A stretch of 64,000 bases of DNA from Methanoperedens sp049303315 (GCA_049303315.1 JBAQMZ010000054.1:100952-164951); one strand, 5' to 3'; shown: positions 8,345 to 17,049, counted from the first letter of the stretch. Notes: generated by a model from the letters alone, not told the origin. Made by a program: numbers and translations.

Positions 8345-8635
8345 TCAGTCTAAACAAAGTATTTTTTTCAACTCTTCAAATCGCTTTTTTCTGTCCGCAT
8401 AACTATGATCTCTGATAAAGGCTTCTGCTTCTACAGATTCTTTTTCAACTTCAGAAAAAATTCTCATCAACTCAGAACTATTCACTTCTCCTTTTTTTAA
8501 TGACGTTTGGATGCTCTTTGCCACTACATTCAAAGGTTTAAACCTGTTAGTTACATACGATACTATGATACCCTTTATTCGCTTATACTTCATCTGATGA
8601 ATTTCTTTAGATACTACGCCTTCTGCATCTGCCAT
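8345..8635 (-). CDS. hypothetical protein, 96 aa
   Basis: A charged, mostly helical 96-residue protein with no recognised motif. The ATG at 8635 follows AAGGAGA, a good ribosome site. It is AT-rich like the exonuclease gene next to it (8669-9664, same strand, 33 bases upstream), so the two may form one acquired unit. Confidence 0.55.
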   Translation of the reverse strand: MADAEGVVSKEIHQMKYKRIKGIIVSYVTNRFKPLNVVAKSIQTSLKKGEVNSSELMRIFSEVEKESVEAEAFIRDHSYADRKKRFEELKKILCLD

Positions 8636-8668
8636 ATAGAAATCTCCTTAATTCATGATAATGTAATT

Positions 8669-9664
8669 TCAAAGCATTCGTAAAAAATCATCTTCGCTTA
8701 TTAGCTCTATCTCCACTCCATTGTTCAACAATTTTTCAGCTTTTTCTATTTTAGAACTCTTGCCATCTTCACCAACTTTGCGTAAGTCTTGACCCCCCAT
8801 AACTAAATAATTGGTCGAGGATGCAACCGAAGTCCCGCAAAAGCCACCTTTATTAAAAACTAACTTTTGAGCTTCTGAACGAATCATTGCCTGTAATGCT
8901 CCTGTAAATACAAACGTTTTACCATAAAATGGGTGTGAAGGGTCAATTTGTTTGTTTTCGAGTACACATAGGTTTTTATAATGTCTTTCTGGTTTGCTTA
9001 TTAAAGATTTATAATCATCTTTCTGCAATTTTTCAATTTTAATATCTGAATTAATTTGTGCTCTTTCATATTCTCTGTGTTGTTTGATTGTTGAAGGTTT
9101 ATAACCACCCAGATACAATTCTCCAATTTTTATATCTAATTTATTTTCTATTTCTTCAGTAGAGTTAATTTCTGATTTTTGGAATGCTTTAACCGAAATA
9201 CTTGCACAAACATTTGCATCTGAAAATGCATGGTGATGTTCTAATTCAACACTCAACATATTTGCTAAATTTTTCAAATTATACGATAGCAGACCTTTCC
9301 AAACTTTTTTAGAAATTATATAACTGCAAGTATATTTAAGGTCAGGATAAGGAATGGAATAGGAATCTAAAACAGTTCTTAATACGCTTAAATCAAAGCT
9401 TGCGTTATGAGCAATTACTAAATTACCATCCAAATAATTTTTAATTTCATCCCATAATGCATTAAATTCTGGCTGATTAACAACATCTTTTTCAGAAATA
9501 CCGTGAATAGATATGTTAAATGGATTAAATCTCAGCTCAGGCGGTCTTATTAGCCAAGATTTACTTTCAACAATTTTATCACCCTCAACAATCGCTACTC
9601 CTAGTTCACATACACTACTCCTTTTTTCGTTAGCCGTCTCAAAATCTATTGCTACAAAATCCAT
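8669..9664 (-). CDS. DnaQ-type 3'-5' exonuclease with C-terminal BRCT domain
   Basis: 331 residues. The N-terminal DEDD exonuclease has ExoI 'VAIDFETAN', ExoII 'LVIAHNASFDLSVL' and ExoIII 'HHHAFSDANVCA' (about residues 3-150), the DNA polymerase III epsilon arrangement. A linker leads to a BRCT domain (about 240-330: 'GKTFVFTGALQ', 'GGFCGTSVASSTNYLVMG'). This exonuclease-BRCT architecture is common in bacteria and implies DNA repair or processing. The gene is more AT-rich than its surroundings, which suggests transfer from bacteria. No ribosome site precedes ATG 9664. Confidence 0.87.
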   Translation of the reverse strand: MDFVAIDFETANEKRSSVCELGVAIVEGDKIVESKSWLIRPPELRFNPFNISIHGISEKDVVNQPEFNALWDEIKNYLDGNLVIAHNASFDLSVLRTVLDSYSIPYPDLKYTCSYIISKKVWKGLLSYNLKNLANMLSVELEHHHAFSDANVCASISVKAFQKSEINSTEEIENKLDIKIGELYLGGYKPSTIKQHREYERAQINSDIKIEKLQKDDYKSLISKPERHYKNLCVLENKQIDPSHPFYGKTFVFTGALQAMIRSEAQKLVFNKGGFCGTSVASSTNYLVMGGQDLRKVGEDGKSSKIEKAEKLLNNGVEIELISEDDFLRML

Positions 9665-9690
9665 ATTTATATTTCAAATTGTAGAGCAAA

Positions 9691-10083
9691 TCAACTGCTT
9701 TTTAACCTGATATATTCCTTCTTCATGCACCTGTCCATGACAACCTCGATACCCGCATCCCGCGCTTTTGCAGCAGCTTCCTCGTTCACGATACCCTCCT
9801 GCATCCACACAACTTTTGCTTTTATCTTAATTGCCTCATCCACAATGGGAGGAACAGCCTCAGCACGCCTGAAAATATCCACCACATCCACTTTTTCAGG
9901 TATGGAGAGGAGGTCTGGATAACATTTTTTCCCTTCCCATTCAGTCAATTTCGGGTTTACAGGGATAATATTATACCCGTGCGAATCAAGGAAACTTGCC
10001 ACAAAATGACTCGGGCGCTCAGGGTCATCCGAAATGCCCACGACTGCAATGGTTTTGAAATTTAAAATATTCCCGATGGTCAT
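9691..10083 (-). CDS. CoA-binding (YccU-like) protein
   Basis: 130 residues with a Rossmann CoA-binding fold: 'IAVVGISDDPERPSHFVASFL', 'GYNIIPVNPKLTEWEGKKCYPDL', 'VVDIFRRAEAVPPIVDEAI', 'VVWMQEGIVNEEAAAKARDAGI', 'VMDRCMKKE'. It is the CoA-binding domain alone, as in the YccU family; no reaction is known. The ATG overlaps the stop of the CcmD-like ORF by one base (TAATG), so the two are translationally coupled. Confidence 0.85.
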   Translation of the reverse strand: MTIGNILNFKTIAVVGISDDPERPSHFVASFLDSHGYNIIPVNPKLTEWEGKKCYPDLLSIPEKVDVVDIFRRAEAVPPIVDEAIKIKAKVVWMQEGIVNEEAAAKARDAGIEVVMDRCMKKEYIRLKSS

Positions 10084-10205
10084 TATTTCAAACTTTCCAG
10101 GGTCTTAAGCTCGTTATATAATACCCTGCGCATTCGAATCAGGTTTAAAATATAGGCTATCAAAACAATCCATACGATGACGAAAGCTGCATCCAAGTAA
10201 CTCAT
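10083..10205 (-). CDS. CcmD-like small membrane protein, 40 aa
   Basis: A 40-codon ORF: ATG AGT TAC TTG GAT..., one hydrophobic helix (VIVWIVLIAYILNLI), then a basic stretch (RMRRVLYNELKTLE). This is the layout of CcmD, the tiny protein that holds CcmABC together during heme export for cytochrome c maturation. An in-frame ATG at 10214 would add three residues. Its stop overlaps the next gene's ATG. The heme synthase gene ahbD starts 62 bases away, divergently, which supports a heme-related role. Family assignment rests on size and topology only. Confidence 0.55.
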   Translation of the reverse strand: MSYLDAAFVIVWIVLIAYILNLIRMRRVLYNELKTLESLK

Positions 10206-10267
10206 GATAGCCATTTTATTCGCTGATTACATAAAGGTTAAGGTAACAAAAGATAATCCGTGATTTA

Positions 10268-11332
10268 TTGATAGAACATAAGGTAAAACCTCCAAGGCTT
10301 ATTGCATGGGAGCTGACAAACGCCTGCAATCTTGCCTGCATACACTGCCGGGCGTCGGCTATTAAAGAGCCTGCGCCTGATGAATTATCCACGGCTGAAG
10401 CAAAACATTTTGTGGATGAACTGGTCGAGTACAAACCTATTATAATCCTGACCGGAGGTGAGCCGCTTCTGCGCGCTGATGTCTATGATATAGCACGGTA
10501 TGCCACAGGACGCGGCCTGCGCGTAGTGCTTGCCACCAACGGGACTCTTCTAACACCAGAGATAGCCAGGAAATTAAAAGAATCGGGCATACAGCGGGTG
10601 AGCATCAGCATTGACGGGGCCACAAAAGAGACGCATGATACGTTCAGGGGAGAGCCCGGGGCATTTGAGGCTGCGCTCCGGGGAATTGATATTTTAAAGA
10701 AAGAAGGAATCAGTTTCCAGATAAACACCACAATAACGAAAAGGAACCTTGTTGAAATTCCGCGTATTTATGAATTTGCGCTTGAATTAAAAGCTTCTGC
10801 GCTTCACATATTCCTGCTTGTTCCCACAGGAAGGGGCGAGGAAATCGAATCCGAGGAGATCCCGCCTGAGGAATATGAGCGCGTGCTTAACTGGTTCTAT
10901 GACAGGAGCAAGGATAAGAGGATCCAGTTAAAAGCCACATGCGCCCCGCATTATTTCAGGATAATGCGACAGCGCGCAAAAGCAGAGGGAATAAGGATTA
11001 CACCCGAAACCCACGGGTTTGAAGCCATGACGAAAGGCTGCCTTGGCGGCTCAGCGTTTTGCTTCGTTTCAAGTAAAGGCGATGTCTATCCCTGCGGGTA
11101 CCTTCCTGCGCTGGCGGGCAACATCAGGCAGAAGCCATTTAAGGCTATATGGGAGAAATCAAAAGTCTTCAATGACCTTCGCGACCCGGGAAAGCTTAAA
11201 GGCAAATGCGGGAACTGCGAGTACCGCACCGTGTGCGGCGGGTGCCGCGCGAGGGCGTATGCGGCAACAGGCGATTACCTGGATGAAGAGCCGTATTGCG
11301 TGTATGTGCCGGTGAAAACGGTGAAATCATGA
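10268..11332 (+). CDS. ahbD: heme synthase AhbD (radical SAM Fe-coproporphyrin III decarboxylase)
   Basis: Last step of the siroheme-dependent heme route: oxidative decarboxylation of two propionates of Fe-coproporphyrin III to give heme b. 354 residues. C20, C24 and C27 bind the radical SAM cluster, TGGEP follows near residue 60, and the SPASM-type tail carries 'TKGCLGGSAFCFVSSKGDVYPCG' and 'CGNCEYRTVCGGCRARAY' with all expected cysteines for an auxiliary cluster. The paralogue AhbC is the alternative; the ahbA overlap and methanogen gene order favour AhbD. The start is TTG 10268, the only in-frame candidate before the conserved region. The stop overlaps ahbA by 4 bases. Confidence 0.82.
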   Translation: MIEHKVKPPRLIAWELTNACNLACIHCRASAIKEPAPDELSTAEAKHFVDELVEYKPIIILTGGEPLLRADVYDIARYATGRGLRVVLATNGTLLTPEIARKLKESGIQRVSISIDGATKETHDTFRGEPGAFEAALRGIDILKKEGISFQINTTITKRNLVEIPRIYEFALELKASALHIFLLVPTGRGEEIESEEIPPEEYERVLNWFYDRSKDKRIQLKATCAPHYFRIMRQRAKAEGIRITPETHGFEAMTKGCLGGSAFCFVSSKGDVYPCGYLPALAGNIRQKPFKAIWEKSKVFNDLRDPGKLKGKCGNCEYRTVCGGCRARAYAATGDYLDEEPYCVYVPVKTVKS

Positions 11333-11784
11333 TTTCCCTTGATGATGTTGATAAAAAGATTTTGAACGCTGTGCAACTTGATTTCCCGCTTGAGCACAGG
11401 CCGTTTGATGTACTTGGAAAAAGTCTCGGCTTAAAAGAGGAAGAGGTTATAAGGCGTATCAGGCGGCTTCAGTCAGAGGGAGCTATTAGGCGCATAGGTC
11501 CGATAATCAGCACCAAAAAAACTGGTGGGGTGAGCACGCTTGTGGCTATGAAGGTGCGGGAGGAGCGTGTGGATGAGGTTGCGGGGATTATTAATGAATA
11601 TGATGAGGTATCGCATAATTATTTGAGACCTGCAAATTACAATATCTGGTTCACGCTTTCGGCTGAGAGTGAAGAGAGAATGCAGGAGATTCTGGGGGAG
11701 ATTTCTGAGAAAACGGGGTGTGAGGTCATGAATTTGCCAACGAAGAGGCTGTTTAAGATCGGAGTGAAGTTTAATATAAGATAG
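11329..11784 (+). CDS. ahbA: siroheme decarboxylase subunit AhbA
   Basis: One half of the AhbA/AhbB complex that decarboxylates siroheme to 12,18-didecarboxysiroheme. 151 residues of Lrp/AsnC-like architecture: a helix-turn-helix (about 15-55), 'GAIRRIGPIISTKKTG', and the AhbA-type 'SHNYLRPANYNIWFTL'. The second subunit, ahbB, lies 6 kb away at 17695. ATG 11329 overlaps the ahbD stop (ATGA); longer readings would run into ahbD. The HTH domain in these enzymes is a structural relic, though regulatory roles have been suggested for relatives. Confidence 0.85.
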   Translation: MISLDDVDKKILNAVQLDFPLEHRPFDVLGKSLGLKEEEVIRRIRRLQSEGAIRRIGPIISTKKTGGVSTLVAMKVREERVDEVAGIINEYDEVSHNYLRPANYNIWFTLSAESEERMQEILGEISEKTGCEVMNLPTKRLFKIGVKFNIR

Positions 11785-11799
11785 GCTAAAAAAAAAGAC

Positions 11800-12258
11800 A
11801 TGAACAACGAGTTCAAGCAGATAATTGATCAATTTCCATCTTTAATGAAACAACTTGTCAACTCTCCGTTAAGATCATGTAGCGATCCGGGTAGTCCTCC
11901 TAGAAAAGGAATATATGTCTTTTATGAGAATGGTACTCCTATTTATGTAGGTAGAACTGATCGCATGAGGGCAAGGATTAAGGAACACGGTAGGCCCAGT
12001 TCAACTAATAACCATGCTCCGTTTGCTTTCAACTTAGCAAAGAAAAACGCAGTAGAGAAGGGCATTGATGTAAACATGCAGCGTGGTGTTCTTGAAAAAG
12101 ATTCTATTTTTGCAGAACTATTTTCTGAAGCCAAAAAGAGAGTTTCTCAAATGTCAGTTAAGGTTATTGAAATTAATGATCCAATAATTCAGACAATTTT
12201 TGAAGTATATGCTTCTATTGACTTGAAAACAGAATTTAATGACTTTAATACACATTAG
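11800..12258 (+). CDS. GIY-YIG nuclease-fold protein
   Basis: 152 residues. A 'GIYVFYENGTPIYVGRTDRMRARIKEH' block (about 37-63) is a textbook GIY-YIG motif with the catalytic arginine. No extra DNA-binding domain is obvious, so it resembles short stand-alone members such as those in repair or phage/defence contexts. AT-rich, with no ribosome site, and placed between the heme genes and an AAA ATPase; possible late insertion. Confidence 0.75.
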   Translation: MNNEFKQIIDQFPSLMKQLVNSPLRSCSDPGSPPRKGIYVFYENGTPIYVGRTDRMRARIKEHGRPSSTNNHAPFAFNLAKKNAVEKGIDVNMQRGVLEKDSIFAELFSEAKKRVSQMSVKVIEINDPIIQTIFEVYASIDLKTEFNDFNTH

Positions 12259-12409
12259 CTGATTGACGATTTGGCTTTTATTGAAATTAGATTCTATCTA
12301 TTGGAAATTCCAGCTAATATTCCATGAGGTGTATCAAATATAAGATAAAATATTCCCGCTACTGGAACATTTCGATAACTATTTATTCCTTGAAAGCCCA
12401 TATCTCAGC

Positions 12410-13723
12410 ATGGAAGACCTTGAACTCTTAAACGAAATCATCTCTCAGAATCCGTGGTGGACTGCCAGAGCGCCATTGAAAGAAAAAACCACTATGAGAG
12501 ATGTATGGAGCGAGGTTCTCGAAGATATTGGCAAAAAAGAAGTCACCTGTTTTGTAGGTTTAAGGCGGGTTGGAAAAACAATATTGATGAAACAGGCAAT
12601 CCAGCACCTTTTAGAAAATGGAATTGCTCCAAAGAGGATACTCTACTTTTCTTTTGATGCCATGAAAAAAGAAGAATCCATAATCAGGCGCATTGTAACC
12701 CTCTACAGCAGGAACATAATCCAGGAAGTCCCGAATGAACTTACGGATAAGGTTTTTATATTTCTGGACGAGGTACAGAAAATCAAAGAATGGGGCGAAG
12801 AAGTAAAATCCATTTTTGATAAAGGCTGGGACATAAAATTCTTTGTATCGGGTTCTTCGAGCATGAACATATTGAAAGGAAGCGGTGAGAGCCTGCTTGG
12901 AAGGATAAGGATTCACAGGATACATCCCTTTTCCTTCAGGGAATTTTTGAGACATAACGGCATGGAAATTGGAGAAATGCCACTCGGAGACCTGAAACCC
13001 CCTTTACAAACTGAAAAAATAATACTGTTATTTGATAGATACATGGAGCTTGGCGGCTTTCCTGAAACATATTCACTCACAAAAGAAGAGTTAAAAAATA
13101 CTCTTAAAACGTGGATTGATTTAGTGTTTTATAGGGACATAGTAAATTTATTTGAAGTAAAAAGAATAGATGCGCTCGAAGGTCTTTTCTATTCGTTTGT
13201 GAAAGAGTCCGGGAACATCGTAAATTACGCAAAACTCGCTAATTCCCTTAATACAAAATTTGAAACTATAAAAACATATATAGAATATCTTGATAATTCT
13301 TTCCTCATAGAGAAAAGCCAGTACTACTCAGGAAGCAGAATAAAAATATCTGAAAAAAACGTCAAAATTTATGCCTCCGACCACGCTTTCTTCCACCTTG
13401 AAGACACAGAAGAGGGGTTAATAGCGGAAACCCTTGTATTCAACCACTGCAAAAAGCATATTTGGGAGGACGTTTTTTATTGGAAGGATGCAAAAGGGAA
13501 TGAAGTGGATATCGTCATCCTGAGAAATAAAACCCTGCTGCCCATCGAAGTGAAATTCAAGTCCAGGGTTGATAAAAAAGAGCTAAAAGGTTTGTTCTCA
13601 TTCATGGATAAATACAATTGTAAAAATGGTATAGTTGTTACTAAAAATAGTTTAGATAGCATCGAATCAGAGGGAAAAGAGATACGGATGATGCCTATCT
13701 GGCTGTTTTTACTTGCAAATTAA
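12410..13723 (+). CDS. AAA_14/DUF4143 ATPase
   Basis: 437 residues. Walker A is GLRRVGKT (about 50-57) and Walker B is VFIFLDEVQ. A sensor 'FFVSGSSS' and an 'RIHRIHPFSFREFL' stretch follow, as in archaeal/bacterial AAA_14 ATPases. The C-terminal DUF4143 part carries a PD-(D/E)XK-like 'NEVDIVILRNKTLLPIEVKFK' (E-x-D then E-x-K). Members are abundant, of unknown role, and often mobile. TATA-like CTATTTATTC at 12376-12386, about 25-30 bases before the ATG, suggests a leaderless message. Confidence 0.85.
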   Translation: MEDLELLNEIISQNPWWTARAPLKEKTTMRDVWSEVLEDIGKKEVTCFVGLRRVGKTILMKQAIQHLLENGIAPKRILYFSFDAMKKEESIIRRIVTLYSRNIIQEVPNELTDKVFIFLDEVQKIKEWGEEVKSIFDKGWDIKFFVSGSSSMNILKGSGESLLGRIRIHRIHPFSFREFLRHNGMEIGEMPLGDLKPPLQTEKIILLFDRYMELGGFPETYSLTKEELKNTLKTWIDLVFYRDIVNLFEVKRIDALEGLFYSFVKESGNIVNYAKLANSLNTKFETIKTYIEYLDNSFLIEKSQYYSGSRIKISEKNVKIYASDHAFFHLEDTEEGLIAETLVFNHCKKHIWEDVFYWKDAKGNEVDIVILRNKTLLPIEVKFKSRVDKKELKGLFSFMDKYNCKNGIVVTKNSLDSIESEGKEIRMMPIWLFLLAN

Positions 13724-13756
13724 TCTTAAGGAAATGGGAATGTTTATGGATAAACC

Positions 13757-14416
13757 ATGAGCAATAAAAAAACAGTATTCATAGGCGTTGACCTTGGAAC
13801 CAGCATGCTTCGCAAAAGTACCGGTCTTTCTTACCTTATTGAAAAAAACGGAAAACCCCTGATAGAAGCTCCACCGGAGCATATTGTATCTGATGATAAG
13901 AAAATCCGCGATTACTTAACGAATCTATCAGAAAATTCAGGTTCGATGATTATCGGTATCGATGCGCCTCTCTCAAAACCTGAGCACGGTACAATGAGGG
14001 AATGCGAAAGACGGCTTCGCAAACACGGAATCCCGTGCTATCCCTCAGGCGCGCAATGGGTAAGCAGATGGGTGGATAAGGGGATTGAACTTAAAAAATG
14101 GGCTGAAGCCGAACTCGATGCAAGGGTAATAGAAGTTTACCCCTATGCAGCCAGGAGAATTCTCAATATAGGCATCGATGAGAAGAAAAAATCAAAGAAA
14201 GGGAGGAAGGTAATACAGGATGCACTTTCGGGTTTTATAGCCGGGTTGGATGCAATTACGAGTGACAGGCTTTTGTTTGATGACGAACTGGATGCCATAC
14301 TATCAGCATACGTCGCCTACTGCGAAGGTAATGGAATTGCTTCTAAAATAGACGGCGGGGACGGCGTAATCTACGTGCCAATGAAACGGCGCAACCATAC
14401 GATAAATGAATATTAG
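13757..14416 (+). CDS. DUF429 family protein
   Basis: 219 residues. An RNase H-like start 'FIGVDLGTS', 'MIIGIDAPLSKPEHGTMRECERRLRKHGI', 'VIEVYPYAARRILNIG' and a 'DDELDAILSAYVAY' ending carry the conserved acidic residues of DUF429, a predicted nuclease-like fold with no tested function. It follows the ATPase by 33 bases and is probably co-transcribed. The start has no ribosome site. Confidence 0.8.
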   Translation: MSNKKTVFIGVDLGTSMLRKSTGLSYLIEKNGKPLIEAPPEHIVSDDKKIRDYLTNLSENSGSMIIGIDAPLSKPEHGTMRECERRLRKHGIPCYPSGAQWVSRWVDKGIELKKWAEAELDARVIEVYPYAARRILNIGIDEKKKSKKGRKVIQDALSGFIAGLDAITSDRLLFDDELDAILSAYVAYCEGNGIASKIDGGDGVIYVPMKRRNHTINEY

Positions 14417-14424
14417 CCAATATT

Positions 14425-14889
14425 TTAACTATCCAGAAACCCGATTATTTTATTCACTATCGGTTCTATATCCTGAAGCTCGGATTTACCAACAACCGCT
14501 ATCACAGGGCAGCCCCTTTTAAAAATAGAAGCCTCCTCATCACTATCCGCAACAATGATGCGGGGTTTGTCCGATAACGTGAAACCATCGGCGAGGACGA
14601 TATCGACATCCGGGAAATAGTTATCACAAATTTCATCAATTCCCATACCTTTTCCAACCTTTTTAATTAATGCAAATTTCACAGATGAGGAAATAGCAAC
14701 TGTATCTGCGCCTGCTTTTGCATATTTCCAGCTGTCTTTACCCTCGATATCCATTTCAAAATCGCCATGTTTATGATATTTTATAGCGCCGACACGGAGA
14801 CTACGGTTCTTCAGTTCTTTTATCAAGTCCTCCATCAATTTCGTTTTTTCGCTTTTGCTTTTCCCCGCAATGCAAATGACCGGAATCAC
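14425..14889 (-). CDS. mobB: molybdopterin-guanine dinucleotide biosynthesis protein MobB
   Basis: 154 residues, an accessory GTP-binding protein of MGD cofactor assembly. The fold markers 'RVGAIKYHKHG', 'DSWKYAKAGADTVAISSS' and 'DIVLADGFTLSDKPRIIV' are present. The P-loop is odd: 'GKSKSEKTK' where families have GxxxSGKT, so the glycine before lysine is Glu. GTP binding may be weak. GTG 14889 overlaps the fdhD stop, making the third gene of mobA-fdhD-mobB. Confidence 0.85.
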   Translation of the reverse strand: MIPVICIAGKSKSEKTKLMEDLIKELKNRSLRVGAIKYHKHGDFEMDIEGKDSWKYAKAGADTVAISSSVKFALIKKVGKGMGIDEICDNYFPDVDIVLADGFTLSDKPRIIVADSDEEASIFKRGCPVIAVVGKSELQDIEPIVNKIIGFLDS

Positions 14890-15629
14890 TTGAGCCTCTC
14901 CGGATGCGCAAAGACCGACATTTTATCATTCGAGACAAAACAAACAAGAGAGACCCCTGTCCTTTGGGCTGCATCAATACCGGTATTAAGCGGCGCGGTT
15001 TTTGTTGCTACAAGAGGTATTCCGGCGCGGGCGGCTTTCAATACCATGCCGGCTGACTGGCGCCCCGTAGATAAAATGAAATGCTTGCTTATATCAATTC
15101 CATTAAGATAGGCGTGCCCTACAACCTTATCAAAAGCATTATGTCTTCCAACGTCTATCGCTTTTGCCACGCATTCACCCCCGGTATTAACAAGGCACGC
15201 TGCATGCGTACCGCGCGTACTTGCATATACTTCCGATTCAAGGAACACAAGGCTTTTTTTAATAGTCTCCTGGCTGAAAATCGTATCCGAGTTTACCGAT
15301 ACCGATTCGTTTTCTTCCCACCTGACACCCACGCATCCGGAGGAGCGCAATTCGCGCCAGAGTTCAAGATGCTCGGTGGGTTCTACCTCGATATGTATTG
15401 TTTTTCCATCGATACGGATGCCCTGAATATCATCCGGAGCTTTCACAATCCCCTCACAGATAAGATAACCATAAGCAAGCTCCTTTTGCATTTCAGGGGT
15501 AGCAAGTATTGATGCAATCTGGACATTGTTTACAAAAAGCTCAATCGTATCTTCCACAGCCACTACGTAATTTTTTTCCTGTGATGAATCGCTGGTTAGT
15601 TCTTGAGCATAATATTTTTTAGTATACAT
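14886..15629 (-). CDS. fdhD: formate dehydrogenase accessory sulfurtransferase FdhD
   Basis: Delivers sulfur to the molybdenum/tungsten-bisMGD cofactor of formate dehydrogenases and relatives. About 247 residues with 'TPEMQKELAYGYLICEGI', 'TRGTHAACLVNTGG', 'EDVGRHNA'-type 'AIDVGRHNAFDKVVG', and 'STGRQSAGMVLKAARAGIP'. The active-site loop reads SSGCVGVRW, a single cysteine, whereas E. coli FdhD has CxxC. ATG 15629 lies one base after the mobA stop; a longer start at 15653 would overlap mobA. Together these genes imply at least one bisMGD enzyme in the cell. Confidence 0.9.
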   Translation of the reverse strand: MYTKKYYAQELTSDSSQEKNYVVAVEDTIELFVNNVQIASILATPEMQKELAYGYLICEGIVKAPDDIQGIRIDGKTIHIEVEPTEHLELWRELRSSGCVGVRWEENESVSVNSDTIFSQETIKKSLVFLESEVYASTRGTHAACLVNTGGECVAKAIDVGRHNAFDKVVGHAYLNGIDISKHFILSTGRQSAGMVLKAARAGIPLVATKTAPLNTGIDAAQRTGVSLVCFVSNDKMSVFAHPERLK

Positions 15630-15630
15630 A

Positions 15631-16251
15631 TTAAAATGATTGAAACTTCGCATTTTTGATTATCTTCTGCATATCTTCAGGTGTATTGATATTCATAAAC
15701 GTTTTTAATTCAGGGTCAAGTTTCTTAATTTCATTGATACCAACATAATTGACTTTTAATTTAAACACGGGAGCAAGAATAATGGTTTCACCGCGTTCGA
15801 TTGCTTTTTTCGTTTCAAGTATCATTGATTTACACCTGTAAACAGCATGCAAGGGTTCAAGAAAACCGTCCTCCCATTTCGGGATTGCAGCATCGTGAAA
15901 TTCACTTTTCAGAAAAAGCATCTTAACCACTTTATCATTTATGAAAGGCATATCGCAGGCAACAATAAAGCAGAATTCATCCCGAGAGAGAAGAAGCCCC
16001 GAAAGTATGCCTGCAAGCGGTCCAGTGTTTTTATGCATATCGTATGCAAAAGCAAATCCCGGGAAGCGGGATTCCAGCAATTCGCCCTGTGCCCTGTCAC
16101 GGACAGAAATAATAATGTTATCGACCACTTTTTCAAGGCTTTCGATAACATAAGCCAGAAGAGGTTTGCCATTAATATCCATGAGGGCTTTTTCCCGGTA
16201 ACCCAGGCGGCTTCCCCTTCCCCCTGCAAGAATGAGCGCAGAATAAGACAT
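15631..16251 (-). CDS. mobA: molybdenum cofactor guanylyltransferase MobA
   Basis: Attaches GMP to molybdopterin to form MGD. 206 residues of nucleotidyltransferase fold: 'LILAGGRGSRLGYREKALMDINGKPLL' at the N-terminus (LAGGxSxRxG-type), 'TGPLAGILSGL', 'VACDMPFIND', and the C-terminal 'FMNINTPEDM'. ATG 16251 follows a GGGAGAT ribosome site and is preferred over TTG 16263. First gene of the mobA-fdhD-mobB unit. Confidence 0.9.
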   Translation of the reverse strand: MSYSALILAGGRGSRLGYREKALMDINGKPLLAYVIESLEKVVDNIIISVRDRAQGELLESRFPGFAFAYDMHKNTGPLAGILSGLLLSRDEFCFIVACDMPFINDKVVKMLFLKSEFHDAAIPKWEDGFLEPLHAVYRCKSMILETKKAIERGETIILAPVFKLKVNYVGINEIKKLDPELKTFMNINTPEDMQKIIKNAKFQSF

Positions 16252-16265
16252 GACATCTCCCAAAA

Positions 16266-16979
16266 TCAGATGTGTCCTGCCTCTTTCATGCTAAAATGCC
16301 TCCCGTCACCGATAATTACATGGTCAAGGACGGTTATTCCCATGATACTTCCGGTTTCCACTAATTTTTTGGTTATTTCAATATCTTCCCTGCTTGGTGT
16401 TGGGTCGCCTGAAGGATGATTATGAGCCACGATTATATGCGCTGCCGATTCGGCAAGCGCCATCTTAAACACCTCCCTCGGGTGCACGACATTGGCATTC
16501 AATGAACCGATTGAGATGGTTTCCTCTTTTATCACCTGGTTCTTGGTATCAAGGCAGAGCTCGATAAACATTTCTTTTTTCTCTTCACGCAATCTCGGGT
16601 ATATCAGCCTGTAAACGTCTTCAGGAGAGTTTATTTTTGGTTTTATTTCTTCAGTGCAGGATTCAAGCCTTCGCGCAATCTCAAAACAGGCTGAAATCTG
16701 CGCAGCTTTGCTTTCTTTTATGCCGTGCACTTTCATCAACTGGGTAAGATTAATCCGGGATAGTTGTTTGAAATTATACTGGTTTAATATCCTTTGAGAC
16801 AGGTTTAATACATTCTCCTTTCTTGAACCGGTCCTCAGGATTATTGCCAGGAGTTCTGAATCGCTCAATGATGCAGGTCCTTTCTTTACAAGTCTTTCGC
16901 GCGGTCTGTCCTCTTTTTGCATATCAAGGATTCGGATTTTATTTTCCTGCATAAATCCTTCAATAATTTTTATAGACAT
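16266..16979 (-). CDS. radC: RadC/JAB-domain protein
   Basis: 237 residues. An N-terminal UPF0758 part ('DRPRERLVKKGPASLSDSELLAIILRTGS', then helix-hairpin-helix 'HGIKESKAA') precedes a JAMM metalloprotease-like domain with 'HNHPSGDPTPSREDIE' and an upstream 'Q..ETISIGSLNANVVHPREVF'. The bacterial name implies DNA repair, but the function is unproven. Starts at 16979, 16952 (with GAAGGA close by) or 17021 are possible. It ends 14 bases before mobA on the same strand. Confidence 0.85.
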   Translation of the reverse strand: MSIKIIEGFMQENKIRILDMQKEDRPRERLVKKGPASLSDSELLAIILRTGSRKENVLNLSQRILNQYNFKQLSRINLTQLMKVHGIKESKAAQISACFEIARRLESCTEEIKPKINSPEDVYRLIYPRLREEKKEMFIELCLDTKNQVIKEETISIGSLNANVVHPREVFKMALAESAAHIIVAHNHPSGDPTPSREDIEITKKLVETGSIMGITVLDHVIIGDGRHFSMKEAGHI

Positions 16980-17049
16980 AAAATCTTCTAAAATAATTGA
17001 CAGTAAAACTATTATGGGCATTTAGCTTATATTGAGACGAGGTTCTTGT

